The notes beneath the pieces were generated by a model, which was given only the letters and a program-made list of their open reading frames with translations, was not told where the DNA came from and ran no database searches. Made by a program: the position numbers and the translations under genes. A stretch of DNA of 64,000 nucleotides from Pseudomonas sp. 31-12. GTDB lineage: Bacteria > Pseudomonadota > Gammaproteobacteria > Pseudomonadales > Pseudomonadaceae. Positions 42,596 to 51,520 of the stretch are shown piece after piece. How positions within the stretch are numbered: the first letter of the stretch is position 1; each line of letters opens with the position of its first letter. The DNA lies in NCBI RefSeq assembly GCF_003151075.1, contig NZ_CP029482.1, positions 1,736,001-1,800,000 of the forward strand, given 5' to 3'.

Positions 42596-44706
42596 CGGAA
42601 TCAGCTAAACGCCTGGCGATCACCCTTTTGCCCCTGTTGATCGGTGTCATGGCCTTTTTCCTCATCATTGGTCCGCGAGCGCTCAACCCGCAGAACATCG
42701 CGTGGCTGGGTAACGGCGACCCGGCGACGCATTACCTTGGATGGGTGTTTTTCCGGCAGTCGCCGTGGACATTTCCGATAGGGCTCAATCCTTCCTATGG
42801 AATGGAATTGGGCAATGGCATCATTTTTTCTGATTCCAATCCGCTGCTGGCTTTCCTGTTCAAGCCCTTCGCTGCGCTGTTGCCGACGCCATTTCAGTAT
42901 TTCGGTATCTGGTTCCTGACCTGCTTCGTCCTGCAGGCGTGGTTCGCCTGGAAAGTGGTGGGGCTGATGTCCTCGCATGTGGGTGTACGTGCGGTGAGTA
43001 CGGCGTTGTTTCTCTTTGTGCCGCCGATGCTCATGCGCATGCCCTTCCATTTGTCACTGGGTGGGCATTTCCTGGTGCTGGCCTCGTTTTACCTGGGCCT
43101 GCATCCGCACCTGCGCCATCGACGCCTGGCCTGGGGCGCGTTGCTGGCGGCGGCCGCGCTGGTCCATGCATACTTTCTGGCGATGGTTGCATTGATCTGG
43201 ATCGCCGATCTGGCTGCGGGGTATTTCAAGAAGAAACTGACGCTACGGTCTGCGTTGATCGAGTTCATCGCGCTGTTTTCGTTGGTCAGCTTTTGCTGTT
43301 GGCAGGCCGGGTATTTTTCGGTGAGCGCCGAAGGTGCGATCTCCGGCGGTTTCGGCATCTACGGCATGAACCTGCTGTCACTGTTCGATTCGGGGAATTG
43401 GTCTTATCTACTGAAGGATCTGCCCGGTGTTCAAGGGTTCGGTGACGGGGAAGGGTTTGTCTTTCTGGGCCTCGGGCTGATCACGCTGGGCATTTGCGCC
43501 GTGGTCGGTTTGCTTCAAGGCACGACAGGTTTCGGGCACCACGTGCGGCGCCGACCTTTTTTGCTGTTGGCGCTGGCAGGGCTGACGGTGTTCGCGATTT
43601 CAAACCATGTGGCGCTGGGCTTGCTGGAGTTCACCTATCCGCTGCCGCCGGTGGTGATTTCCATCGCCAACATCTTCCGCGCCTCGGGGCGCATGTTCTG
43701 GCCTGTGTACTACGCAATTATCATTGCCATCATTTTCCTGGTCATTCGCGCCAATACGCCGCGCACAGCCTTGAGCCTGTTATCGCTGGCGCTGCTGATA
43801 CAGATTCTGGACACTCATGCCGGCTGGGTCGGGGTTCGCAAGCAATTGATGATGGAACCGGCGTCGAAATGGGCGTCGCCCATGGTCGATCCGTTCTGGG
43901 AAAGCGCGGCGGCCCATTACAAGAACATTCGCTGGATAGTCCCGCAGAATCTGTCCCCGCAGTGGATGTCCGTGGCGGCTTTCGCAGGTGCCCATGGTTT
44001 GCCGACGAATGCCGTTTACCTAGGGCGGATGGACACGGCCAATTGGATAAAGGCCGAGCAGGATACGGCTCGTGAAATGGCGTCGGGCAAGTACGACGCC
44101 GACTCGTTGTACCTGCTTGATGAGCGTGCGTTGATCCAGTCGGTGAGAAACATCAATACCCAAACAGATCTCTTCGCCCGGATTGACGGGTTCACGGTCC
44201 TGGCTCCGGGCTGGAAACAGTGCAGCACTTGCTTGCAGGCGACTTCTCAAATCAATCCGCTGGACCTGGTGCCGTCCCTCGAACCCGGACAAAAAACCCT
44301 GTTCACTTACGGCAACAAGGGCGGGGCGCTGCTTGCCAAGGGCTGGTCCGAGACTGAACCCTGGGGGGTCTGGTCCAAAGGGCCCGACGCTGAAGTCATG
44401 TTCCGGACCCCGGCGCCTGTGCATTCCTTGCGTCTGGAGACCACGGCGTTTCTGCCGCCTGGCCATGCGCGGCAGCGGGTTGTCATCAGCATCAACGGCC
44501 TGCCGGCAACGAATACCGAGCTTGAGCAGGCCGATGGCAACGTGATCGATGTTCCCCTCACCACCGAGATGCAGCAACGGGTGTCGAGTCAGGGTGTCGT
44601 GAGGTTGCAACTGCAGTTTGCCGACGCCGTCAGCCCGAAACAGTTTGGGCTCGGCCCGGACGTTCGCCAACTCGCGCTAGGGTTGAAGGCCTTGACGGTC
44701 AATTGA
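42592..44706 (+). CDS. Large polytopic membrane protein (DUF6311-like, putative GT-C glycosyltransferase)
   Basis: A 704-residue protein with about ten to twelve transmembrane helices in residues 1-420 and a large periplasmic C-terminal domain (about 430-704). A conserved stretch, WLGNGDPATHYLGW, follows the first helix and could hold the catalytic acid of a GT-C fold. In Gtr systems such as GtrC the third protein has exactly this role: moving the lipid-linked sugar onto the acceptor polymer in the periplasm. The family name is from memory; the acceptor (O antigen or other) is unknown. Confidence 0.8.
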   Translation: MTESAKRLAITLLPLLIGVMAFFLIIGPRALNPQNIAWLGNGDPATHYLGWVFFRQSPWTFPIGLNPSYGMELGNGIIFSDSNPLLAFLFKPFAALLPTPFQYFGIWFLTCFVLQAWFAWKVVGLMSSHVGVRAVSTALFLFVPPMLMRMPFHLSLGGHFLVLASFYLGLHPHLRHRRLAWGALLAAAALVHAYFLAMVALIWIADLAAGYFKKKLTLRSALIEFIALFSLVSFCCWQAGYFSVSAEGAISGGFGIYGMNLLSLFDSGNWSYLLKDLPGVQGFGDGEGFVFLGLGLITLGICAVVGLLQGTTGFGHHVRRRPFLLLALAGLTVFAISNHVALGLLEFTYPLPPVVISIANIFRASGRMFWPVYYAIIIAIIFLVIRANTPRTALSLLSLALLIQILDTHAGWVGVRKQLMMEPASKWASPMVDPFWESAAAHYKNIRWIVPQNLSPQWMSVAAFAGAHGLPTNAVYLGRMDTANWIKAEQDTAREMASGKYDADSLYLLDERALIQSVRNINTQTDLFARIDGFTVLAPGWKQCSTCLQATSQINPLDLVPSLEPGQKTLFTYGNKGGALLAKGWSETEPWGVWSKGPDAEVMFRTPAPVHSLRLETTAFLPPGHARQRVVISINGLPATNTELEQADGNVIDVPLTTEMQQRVSSQGVVRLQLQFADAVSPKQFGLGPDVRQLALGLKALTVN

Positions 44707-44730
44707 GGGGGCGCGCACGTAGACGCCCCC
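44707..44730. terminator. Hairpin after the Gtr-like cassette
   Basis: GGGGGCG pairs with CGCCCCC directly after the last stop. No clear T run follows, so termination is only likely. Confidence 0.4.
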
Positions 44731-44778
44731 GTCGCGCCTTTCTACACTGCCGCAAGTGTCTAGGACCGGGGGCAAGGA

Positions 44779-45699
44779 ATGAATCGCAACGAACTGCGCA
44801 AGGCTGACATCAACCTGATGGTGGTGTTCGAAACGTTGATGCTCGAGCGCAACGTCACGCGGGTGGCGGAGAAGCTGTTTCTTGGCCAACCGACCATCAG
44901 TGCCGCGCTCAACCGCCTGCGGACGATGTTCAACGATCCGCTGTTCATTCGCGTCGGTCATCGCATGGAGCCGACGGCGCGGGCCGAGGAAATCATCCTG
45001 CACCTGTCGCCAGCGTTGGATTCGTTGTCGGTGGCCTTGAGCCTGACCCACGATTTCGACCCGGCCAGCAGCACCATGACCTTTCGCATCGGGCTGTCGG
45101 ATGACGTCGAGTTCGGCCTGCTGCCGCCGCTGCTGCGGGCCTTGCGCCAGGAAGCGCCGAAGGTGGTGTTCGTGGTGCAACATGTCGATTACTGGCGCAT
45201 TCCCGACTTGCTGGCCTCCGGCGATATCACCGTCGGCATCAGCCAGACCCGCGGCCTGCCGGCCAATGCCAAACGCAAATTGCTGCGGCACATCCAGCCG
45301 AGCATTTTGCGCGCCGATGCCTCGGACACCCCGCTGACCCTCGATGAATATTGCGCCCGGCCCCACGTGCTGGTGTCGCACACCGCCAACGTCAGTGGCT
45401 ACGCCGATGAATGGCTGGCGGAGATCGGCCGTACCCGCCAGGTCGTGCTGTCGGTGCCGCAATACAGTTCGCTGCCGGCCTTGCTCGCCGGCACCGACCT
45501 GATCGCCAGCCTGCCGGATTACGCGGCCGAGGCGATGGCCGCCTCAGGGCAACTGTTCAAGGAAGACTTTCCGTTCAAGACCCCGACGCTGGACTTGTCC
45601 ATGGTCTGGCTCAGTCATGTCGATACCGATCCGGCCGAACGCTGGTTGCGCGCGCGGCTTGAGGCGTTCATGAGCGAGCGCCTTGAGTCAGCGATCTGA
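44779..45699 (+). CDS. LysR-family transcriptional regulator
   Basis: A 306-residue LysR regulator. The helix-turn-helix (about residues 9-66) contains LERNVTRVAEKLFLGQPTIS and AALNRLR, and the effector domain spans about 92-300. It lies alone, downstream of the glycosylation cassette and convergent with the RNase T2 gene. Its N-terminus resembles the NodD/LeuO-type subgroup. Target unknown; no divergent partner gene is present, which is the usual clue. Confidence 0.88.
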   Translation: MNRNELRKADINLMVVFETLMLERNVTRVAEKLFLGQPTISAALNRLRTMFNDPLFIRVGHRMEPTARAEEIILHLSPALDSLSVALSLTHDFDPASSTMTFRIGLSDDVEFGLLPPLLRALRQEAPKVVFVVQHVDYWRIPDLLASGDITVGISQTRGLPANAKRKLLRHIQPSILRADASDTPLTLDEYCARPHVLVSHTANVSGYADEWLAEIGRTRQVVLSVPQYSSLPALLAGTDLIASLPDYAAEAMAASGQLFKEDFPFKTPTLDLSMVWLSHVDTDPAERWLRARLEAFMSERLESAI

Positions 45700-45713
45700 A
45701 ATCTGCCAGGCAG

Positions 45714-45740
45714 GGGCGCTGACTCCTTCGGACTGAGCGC
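45714..45740. terminator. Possible bidirectional hairpin
   Basis: GGCGCT and AGCGCC flank a part-paired stem with a TTCG tetraloop between the convergent LysR and RNase genes. Confidence 0.4.
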
Positions 45741-45747
45741 CAAGTGA

Positions 45748-46452
45748 TCAAGCCTTCGGAATATGGATTTCCCGTGACTGACACTTTTCCCCGATTTGCA
45801 GCTTTTGATCCTCGGTGTAAGGCTGCCCCTGCCGATCAATCAGAAAGAACACTTCGAATAGATGCTGTTTGCCGCCCTGGCTGGCGCAACGAAATGAGGT
45901 GTTGCTCGGAAACAGCGCTTTTAATTGGTTCAGGTCCAGGGATTCTCCCTGAAACTGGTTAAAGTCCGGACTGTAGTTGACGGCTTTGCGGAGTTTCACA
46001 AAATCCCTGAAATATTCTGTTTGGTTGGTCCCATAGCAAGTGCCATGTTTTTTCCATTCGTGTTTCATCAAGTAATCGGGCGATTCGGTGACAATTTCAG
46101 AAAAACCGTGCTCGGCTTCTGCCAGTTTCTGGTCTGTATCCGACAGTTCGCAAACCTCCTCAGCCTGACCACATCCCACTGACTTGATGCAGGAGGACGG
46201 GTGACGATTGGCCGATTGGTCCGTGCTCTTGTAATAAGGCCAGATACCGTGGGTGTAGAAGACGTTTTTCGGTTTGTCGCAACCCGCAGTGGTGGGTTTC
46301 AACATGCAAAACGTTGGCTGCCAAGTGATGGCGTAGGCGAGGTAGTCGAAGTGTGCACTAGGTGCTCCCTCCTTGCTTTCTTCACTTGGGTCCAGGGCGT
46401 GGGCGCAGAGAGAAAAAACAGACAGGGCCATTGAGGCGTAAAGACGGTTCAT
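45748..46452 (-). CDS. Secreted ribonuclease T2 family protein (RNase I-like)
   Basis: A 234-residue endoribonuclease. The signal peptide ends at LCAHA. Both active-site blocks are seen, THGIWPYY (CAS I) with its catalytic His and KHEWKKHGTCY (CAS II) with Glu and His, so the enzyme is likely active in the periplasm or outside the cell. Several cysteines (CGQAEEVC, the C in KHGTCY, FRC and KC near the end) suit disulfides. Base composition of the gene is AT-richer than neighbours, hinting at acquisition. Confidence 0.9.
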   Translation of the reverse strand: MNRLYASMALSVFSLCAHALDPSEESKEGAPSAHFDYLAYAITWQPTFCMLKPTTAGCDKPKNVFYTHGIWPYYKSTDQSANRHPSSCIKSVGCGQAEEVCELSDTDQKLAEAEHGFSEIVTESPDYLMKHEWKKHGTCYGTNQTEYFRDFVKLRKAVNYSPDFNQFQGESLDLNQLKALFPSNTSFRCASQGGKQHLFEVFFLIDRQGQPYTEDQKLQIGEKCQSREIHIPKA

Positions 46453-46671
46453 GGTGTTCGATCCTTGAATCAGTTTATTTTCGGGTTACCTCCTCACTGC
46501 TTGAGAGGACGCTTGCAGGTTCAGCGTCATGATCAATTAACGGCACACTTCTAATTTCAGACCTGATCAGGAAACACTAGTACAGTACGGGTCATTGGGA
46601 AATCCAAGTAGATGTACGGCCAACGCCAATATCCTTGTTTGAGTACTGCCATTTTAATCAGGAGCCAAACC

Positions 46672-47037
46672 ATGCCCCACCTGCACATGGAATACACCGC
46701 CAACCTGCCCGGGCTGAACGCCGACGTGGCGTTGATTCGGCTCAATAATGCCTTGGTGGCTTCTGGTCAGTTTGCTGCGGAGTTCGATATCAAGAGCCGT
46801 GCAGTGAAGGTCGAGGCGTTCAAGGTCGGCACGGCAATGGCAGAACGGGCGTTTGTGCATGTGAAACTGGCGCTGCTGAGCGGCCGCTCGCCGCAGATCA
46901 AAAAACAGTTGTCCGAGAATCTGCTGGCCGTGTTGCAGGACCTGTGTGAATGGCCGACGGGGGTTGAAGTCCAATTGTGCGTGGAGATCCTCGATATCGA
47001 TCGAGAGTCCTACACCAAGACTGCCATCGGCCACTGA
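46672..47037 (+). CDS. 5-carboxymethyl-2-hydroxymuconate isomerase family protein (HpaF/HpcD)
   Basis: A 121-residue tautomerase-superfamily protein. The start MPHLHMEYTANL leaves Pro at position 2, the catalytic N-terminal proline once Met is removed. CHMI acts in 4-hydroxyphenylacetate meta-cleavage, but no hpa genes are here, so the gene is an orphan whose substrate is uncertain. CAGGAGCC precedes the ATG; an upstream in-frame start is not used because it would bury the proline. It is convergent with a LysR gene only 3 bases away. Confidence 0.85.
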   Translation: MPHLHMEYTANLPGLNADVALIRLNNALVASGQFAAEFDIKSRAVKVEAFKVGTAMAERAFVHVKLALLSGRSPQIKKQLSENLLAVLQDLCEWPTGVEVQLCVEILDIDRESYTKTAIGH

Positions 47038-47040
47038 GTT

Positions 47041-47976
47041 TCAGGCCATTTCCTGCTCTGCGCAGGCCTTGATCACCTGCTCGCGCAGCCAAGTGTTGGC
47101 GCTGTCCTGATCGACGCTTTGACTCCACTGCATGTCCAGGGTGAAACCCGGCAAGCCGTTGGGCGCTTCGCAGTGATTGAAGATCGCCTCGTTGGCCAGC
47201 AATTGCTGGACGCGGCGAGGCAACGTCAGGATGAAGTCGGTGCCGGTGATCATTTTCAGCGCCGCGCTGTAGCTGTTGGAACGCGCGATAATCTGCCGTT
47301 TGTGCGCCTGTCGCGCGAGCCAGCCATCGACCATGTTGGTGGTGGATGTCCACGGCGTCGGAAACACATGCCTGCGTTCGACAAACGCCTTCAGGCTTAA
47401 ACGTGGCTCTAGTGGCGTGGCGCGTTTGTCGAAGACGCAGACCAGATCATCTTCCAGCAACATCCGGGATTTGAAGTCGCTGTGGCTGCGATGAAGATGC
47501 GGGCCGAAACAAATCACCAGGTCGAGGCTGCCATCGCGCAGGTCTTCGGCGGGAATGTCGGTTTCGAACTTGTGCATGTTCACCATCACTGGCAGGTCGG
47601 CGAAATCGAAGCTTTTCAACAGGCGCGGCAGGATCAACTGCTCGAAGTATTCCGGTGCACAGATATTGAACGTCACCGGTTGTCGAGTGGGGTCGAACGT
47701 CTGGGCGCCGGCGTGGCAGAGGTTGATGCTTTCGAGGATCTTCAGCACATGGGTGTACATGGTGCTGGCTTTGTACGTGGGGCGCATTCCCGTGCGGGTA
47801 TTGATGAACAACTCATCTTCGAAACTGGTGCGCAGTTTCTTCAGGCAGTAACTCACGGTGGACTGGCTGACGCAGAGCGCCTCCGACACTCCGGTGACGC
47901 TGCTTTGCTCATACACGGCGGCAAACACCATGAGGTCCTGCATATCGAGCTTTCTAAGCAAGTTACTGTTCAGCAT
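47041..47976 (-). CDS. LysR-family transcriptional regulator (SyrM/LeuO-like)
   Basis: A 311-residue LysR regulator with a helix-turn-helix (about residues 10-66, YEQSSVTGVSEALCVSQSTVS) and an effector-binding domain (about 95-300). The length and the LRKLDMQDLMVFAAVYEQ start are of the NodD/SyrM/LeuO subgroup. It lies between the isomerase and MFS genes on the minus strand, 205 bases downstream of the latter, which it might control. Effector unknown. Confidence 0.88.
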   Translation of the reverse strand: MLNSNLLRKLDMQDLMVFAAVYEQSSVTGVSEALCVSQSTVSYCLKKLRTSFEDELFINTRTGMRPTYKASTMYTHVLKILESINLCHAGAQTFDPTRQPVTFNICAPEYFEQLILPRLLKSFDFADLPVMVNMHKFETDIPAEDLRDGSLDLVICFGPHLHRSHSDFKSRMLLEDDLVCVFDKRATPLEPRLSLKAFVERRHVFPTPWTSTTNMVDGWLARQAHKRQIIARSNSYSAALKMITGTDFILTLPRRVQQLLANEAIFNHCEAPNGLPGFTLDMQWSQSVDQDSANTWLREQVIKACAEQEMA

Positions 47977-48181
47977 CCGTTCTGTCTCGCTGTGCTCCTT
48001 GCGCTGACTGTGCGCAAACGTGTGCGAACGATCCTAACGGAACGATGGTGCCAGGAGAATGCCCTGTAGGATGTTTCATGGTCGGTTGTGGGACAGAAAA
48101 TGTTCCGAACACGACTTATGAATTTAATCCCACAAAACATGGCCAGAGGCCTTTACTCCTGAACGTTGATAAACAGGGTGC

Positions 48182-49375
48182 TCAGGCGGCTGTAGGAAAT
48201 TGCCGGTCGTAATGCCGCGGATTGAGGCGCAGGGCCATCAGGATCATCAGCGCCATGACACCGGTCAGGCACCACCAGGCCCATTCGAAACTGCCCAGTT
48301 GATCGCGGACCATCCCGGCCATCAGCGGCGACAGGCCCGCGATCAGGTAGCCGATGCCCTGGACGAAGGCTGTCAGCCCGCCGGCGCGTTGCGGGTTGTC
48401 GAGGTGATCCAGCGACACAATCAGGCTCATAGGGAACAGGCCGCCGATGCCCAATCCCAACAGGCACGGCCACAACAGGCTGAGGTGTTGCGGGCTGAGG
48501 ATCAACCCGCAGAAACCGGCCATGATCAGCGCCAGCAACACCACCAGTACCAGGCGCCGGTCACGGCTGCTGTTGGCGATGACGGGGGTCACCAGCCCGG
48601 ACACCACTTCCATGGCCGTCAAGAATCCCAGCAGCAAACCGGCATTTTGTTCGCTCCAGCCTTTTTCCACGTAGTACGGCGCCAGCCAGGCCAGTACACA
48701 GGTGTAGGACGCAGTGCCCAGACCGAAGAAGATGGCGAGTAACCAGGCGCGGGAATTTGTGAGGAACGCTGTGTTGCGGGGTGCTGCTGCCGTTGGCGTC
48801 GATGTCCCGGCACGCCCGACGCTCCAGAACAGCAACGCCACCAGGGCCAACGCGGCCCAGATCGCCAACCCAACGCGCCAGCTACCGGTGCGGTTCATCA
48901 CTAAAGGTGAAAACGATGCGGCAATCGCTGCACCGCCCATGATCGACGTCACATAGAGCCCCATGCACACCGCAACGTTGTCGCTGAAGCGGGATTTGAT
49001 CAGCGCCGGCATCAATGCCTGGATCAAGGCAATACCGATGCCGGCCAGCATGGCGCTGAGGATCAGTTCGGCTGCCGAGTCCACAAACAGCCGCGACACC
49101 GTGGCCAGGCCAATGATCACGAGCGAGATCACCACGGTGCGCTGTTCACCCAGGCGCTGGCTGACGCTCAAGCCAAAGAACATCGCCAGCCCCATGGCCA
49201 TGACCGGCAGCATGGTCAGCAGCGAAGCCAGGCTGAAACTCAACGGGACGTCACCACGAATGGCCGACAGCAAGGGCCCGACGGCCGCCATCGACGGGCG
49301 CAGGTTCAGGGCGACGAGGAGGATGCTGACCATCAGCCAGAGGGCAGGGCGGGAGGTTGCGCGGACGTTTTCCAT
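48182..49375 (-). CDS. MFS transporter, CynX/NimT type
   Basis: A 397-residue, 12-helix major facilitator of the cyanate/2-nitroimidazole transporter (CynX, NimT/YeaN) group, recognised by LLVALNLRPSMAAVGPLLSAI in the first helix. It probably exports or imports a small anion or heterocycle; no cynS is nearby. The ATG at 49375 follows GAAGGTCCGATTG; an earlier in-frame start lacks a site. Confidence 0.87.
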   Translation of the reverse strand: MENVRATSRPALWLMVSILLVALNLRPSMAAVGPLLSAIRGDVPLSFSLASLLTMLPVMAMGLAMFFGLSVSQRLGEQRTVVISLVIIGLATVSRLFVDSAAELILSAMLAGIGIALIQALMPALIKSRFSDNVAVCMGLYVTSIMGGAAIAASFSPLVMNRTGSWRVGLAIWAALALVALLFWSVGRAGTSTPTAAAPRNTAFLTNSRAWLLAIFFGLGTASYTCVLAWLAPYYVEKGWSEQNAGLLLGFLTAMEVVSGLVTPVIANSSRDRRLVLVVLLALIMAGFCGLILSPQHLSLLWPCLLGLGIGGLFPMSLIVSLDHLDNPQRAGGLTAFVQGIGYLIAGLSPLMAGMVRDQLGSFEWAWWCLTGVMALMILMALRLNPRHYDRQFPTAA

Positions 49376-49952
49376 CAATCGGACCTTCAATAATCAGGAG
49401 CCGATTAGGCGCGCGAGGGCGGGAGGCCGCAAATCAGATAGTCCGTAGCGGTATTTAAAAATTAAATACCTTCGCCACAACACAATCCTCTGTGGGAGCG
49501 GGCTTGTGTGGTGAGGGGATTTATCCCCGTTGGGCTGCGAAGCGGCCCCGAATCGAACACTGCGGTGTATCAGATACACCGCAAGCAATGGATTTACGAC
49601 TGCTTCGCAGCCGAACGGGGATAAATCCCCTCGCCACAGGCCCGCTCCCACAGGGATGGTGGTGTGCCAGGGATGATTGTTTAGTCTGCCCACACCCAAA
49701 GTTCTTCAAATCCCGATTTAACGACCTGACCGCCCGTGTGACGCTGCTGCTCATCTGTTTTCTGCGGTTATTTCTATGGACGGTTGCCCCGTCGCACTTC
49801 CCTCCGAACTAGCCTTCTGGGCGCTCTGGCACTGCCGGCACGCGCGCCCGCCGGATTCCTGCCTTTCCCGTTGATTCTTCTGACAGGTCCCGCGCTGTGC
49901 GCCGGGATCAAACCGGCAGCGCCTGCGCGTGTGCCTGACGCGGAAAAAGAGA
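49376..49952. other. 577-bp non-coding region with a nested palindrome
   Basis: This divergent region between the MFS and glutamine-synthetase-like genes is dominated by the large inverted repeat at 49490-49653. The part from 49654 to 49952 shows no convincing gene and probably holds the promoter of the downstream gene. Frames crossing the palindrome are artefacts of its symmetry. Confidence 0.6.
49490..49653. repeat. Nested long inverted repeat built on a REP doublet
   Basis: Left arm 49490-49543 (starting CTGTGGGAGCGGGC) matches the complement of right arm 49602-49653 with only a few changes, including a GAGGGGATTTATCCCCGTT block. The centre holds a perfect 23-bp palindrome, TGCGGTGTATC-A-GATACACCGCA (49561-49583). 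It differs from the plain REP doublets elsewhere by its extra internal sequence. Confidence 0.85.
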
Positions 49953-51341
49953 ATGCCCATGAGTTGTGCCACGACCTCCTTCGCCACGAAGCAAGAAGCC
50001 CTGACTTTTCTCGAACAGAACCCGGATATCGAGATGTTTGAGTTGTTCATCCTCGACAACAACGGCGTGCCTCGCGGCAAGCTGCTGCATCGCGATGAAC
50101 TGCTGGCGGTGTACGAAAGCGGGCGGCCATTGCCGAGCACCATTCTCGGCCTGACCATCAACGGCGATGACGTGGAAAACTCAGGCCTGGTCTGGGACGT
50201 CGGCGACATCGATTGCCGGGCGTACCCGATCAGCGGCAGTCTGACGCGCATGCCGTGGCGGTTGATTCCGACGGCGGCGGTGCAGGTCAGCATGCACCCG
50301 AAGGAAGGCATGCCGGCGACGATTGCTGATCCACGGCACCTGCTGGCGAAGGTGATTGCAGGCTTGCAGGCCGACGGCTTTTACCCGGTGATGGCGGCGG
50401 AGCTGGAGTTCTATTTGCTCGATCAGCAGCGCGACAGCAATGGCCGGCCGCAACCGGCGCGGGACGTCGATGGCGGGCGACCGCGCTCGACGCAAGTCTA
50501 CGGCTTGCGTGAGCTTGAGCAGATCGAGCCGTTCCTGGCGGATCTCTACAGTGCCTGCAAGTTGCAAGGCATTCCGGCGCGCACGGCGATCTCCGAATAT
50601 GCGCCGGGGCAAGTGGAAATCACCCTCGAACACCGCACCGACGCCCTGCAGGCGATGGACGAAGCGGTGCGCTACAAGCGGCTGGTCAAAGGCGTCGCGC
50701 ATAAACACGGCATGGCGGCCTGCTTCATGGCCAAGCCGTTCGATGACCTGGCGGGCACCGGCATGCACATGCACGTCAGTCTGGCGGACAAGGACGGCAA
50801 TAACCTGTTCGCCAGCGAATCCCCGGACGGCACGCCGCTGCTCAAACATGCGGTCGGCGGCATGCTCAGCACCTTGCTCGATTCGTTGCTGCTGTTCTGT
50901 CCGAACGCCAACTCTTACCGTCGATTCCAGACCAACAGCTACGCGCCGCTGGCAGCGACCTGGGGCGTCGACAACCGCACCGTGAGTCTGCGCGTGCCCG
51001 GCGGGCCGGCCTTCTCTCGGCACATCGAGCACCGCATCTGCGGTGCCGACGCCAACCCGTATCTGGCGGCCGCGGCGATTCTGGCCGGCATCCATCGCGG
51101 CATTCGCGAACAGCTCGACCCGGGCGCGCCCGTGGAAGGCAATGGTTATGCCCAGGCTACGGAATTGTTGCCAACCGACTGGCTGACCACATTGCGCGCG
51201 CTGGAAGGTTCGACCTGGGCGCGTGAAGCGTTCGGCGGTGAATTCCTCGGCGTGTACCTGGCGGTGAAACGCGCCGAGTATCGGCAGTTCATGGGCGAAG
51301 TCGGTGAGCAAGACTGGCGTTGGTATTTGCACCAGGCCTGA
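49953..51341 (+). CDS. Glutamine synthetase family protein, likely gamma-glutamylpolyamine synthetase (PuuA/PauA-like)
   Basis: A 462-residue protein of the glutamine synthetase fold that lacks the N-terminal features of GlnA and resembles PuuA/PauA, which ligate glutamate to polyamines or other amines with ATP. Visible blocks include ELEFYLLDQ, FMAKPFDDLAGTGMHMHVSL and RRFQTNSYAPLAATWGVDNR. The amine substrate is unknown. Two nearby in-frame ATGs (49953 and 49959) are possible starts; the first is used. A terminator follows the gene. Confidence 0.85.
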   Translation: MPMSCATTSFATKQEALTFLEQNPDIEMFELFILDNNGVPRGKLLHRDELLAVYESGRPLPSTILGLTINGDDVENSGLVWDVGDIDCRAYPISGSLTRMPWRLIPTAAVQVSMHPKEGMPATIADPRHLLAKVIAGLQADGFYPVMAAELEFYLLDQQRDSNGRPQPARDVDGGRPRSTQVYGLRELEQIEPFLADLYSACKLQGIPARTAISEYAPGQVEITLEHRTDALQAMDEAVRYKRLVKGVAHKHGMAACFMAKPFDDLAGTGMHMHVSLADKDGNNLFASESPDGTPLLKHAVGGMLSTLLDSLLLFCPNANSYRRFQTNSYAPLAATWGVDNRTVSLRVPGGPAFSRHIEHRICGADANPYLAAAAILAGIHRGIREQLDPGAPVEGNGYAQATELLPTDWLTTLRALEGSTWAREAFGGEFLGVYLAVKRAEYRQFMGEVGEQDWRWYLHQA

Positions 51342-51392
51342 ACAAAAGCTGAACCATTCTCAAATAAGTTAAAAGTGTCGACCTGATAACAG

Positions 51393-51420
51393 AGGCCAAC
51401 TAATCGTTGGCTTCTTTTTC
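51393..51420 (+). terminator. Rho-independent terminator after the glutamine-synthetase-like gene
   Basis: GGCCAAC and GTTGGCT pair around a 5-base loop and are followed by TTCTTTTTC. Confidence 0.7.
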
Positions 51421-51462
51421 ACAAAAAATTGATGGTTGGCTGCCTAAAGTTAGTGCTGTCGC

Positions 51463-51487
51463 GGTAAATGAAATTTTCACATTTACC
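51463..51487 (+). promoter_or_regulatory. Hairpin in the eptA leader
   Basis: GGTAAATG and CATTTACC pair perfectly around a 9-base AT-rich loop, 33 bases before the eptA start. It may be an operator or a 5' RNA structure; no PmrA box is clear. Confidence 0.4.
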
Positions 51488-51520
51488 GAAGGCACTTCTT
51501 TTAAGGAACAGCCAATCATC

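Noticed and set aside
49492..49812. Open frames across the large palindrome on both strands
   Set aside because: Symmetry of the inverted repeat creates the frames; composition is non-coding and no ribosome binding site is present.
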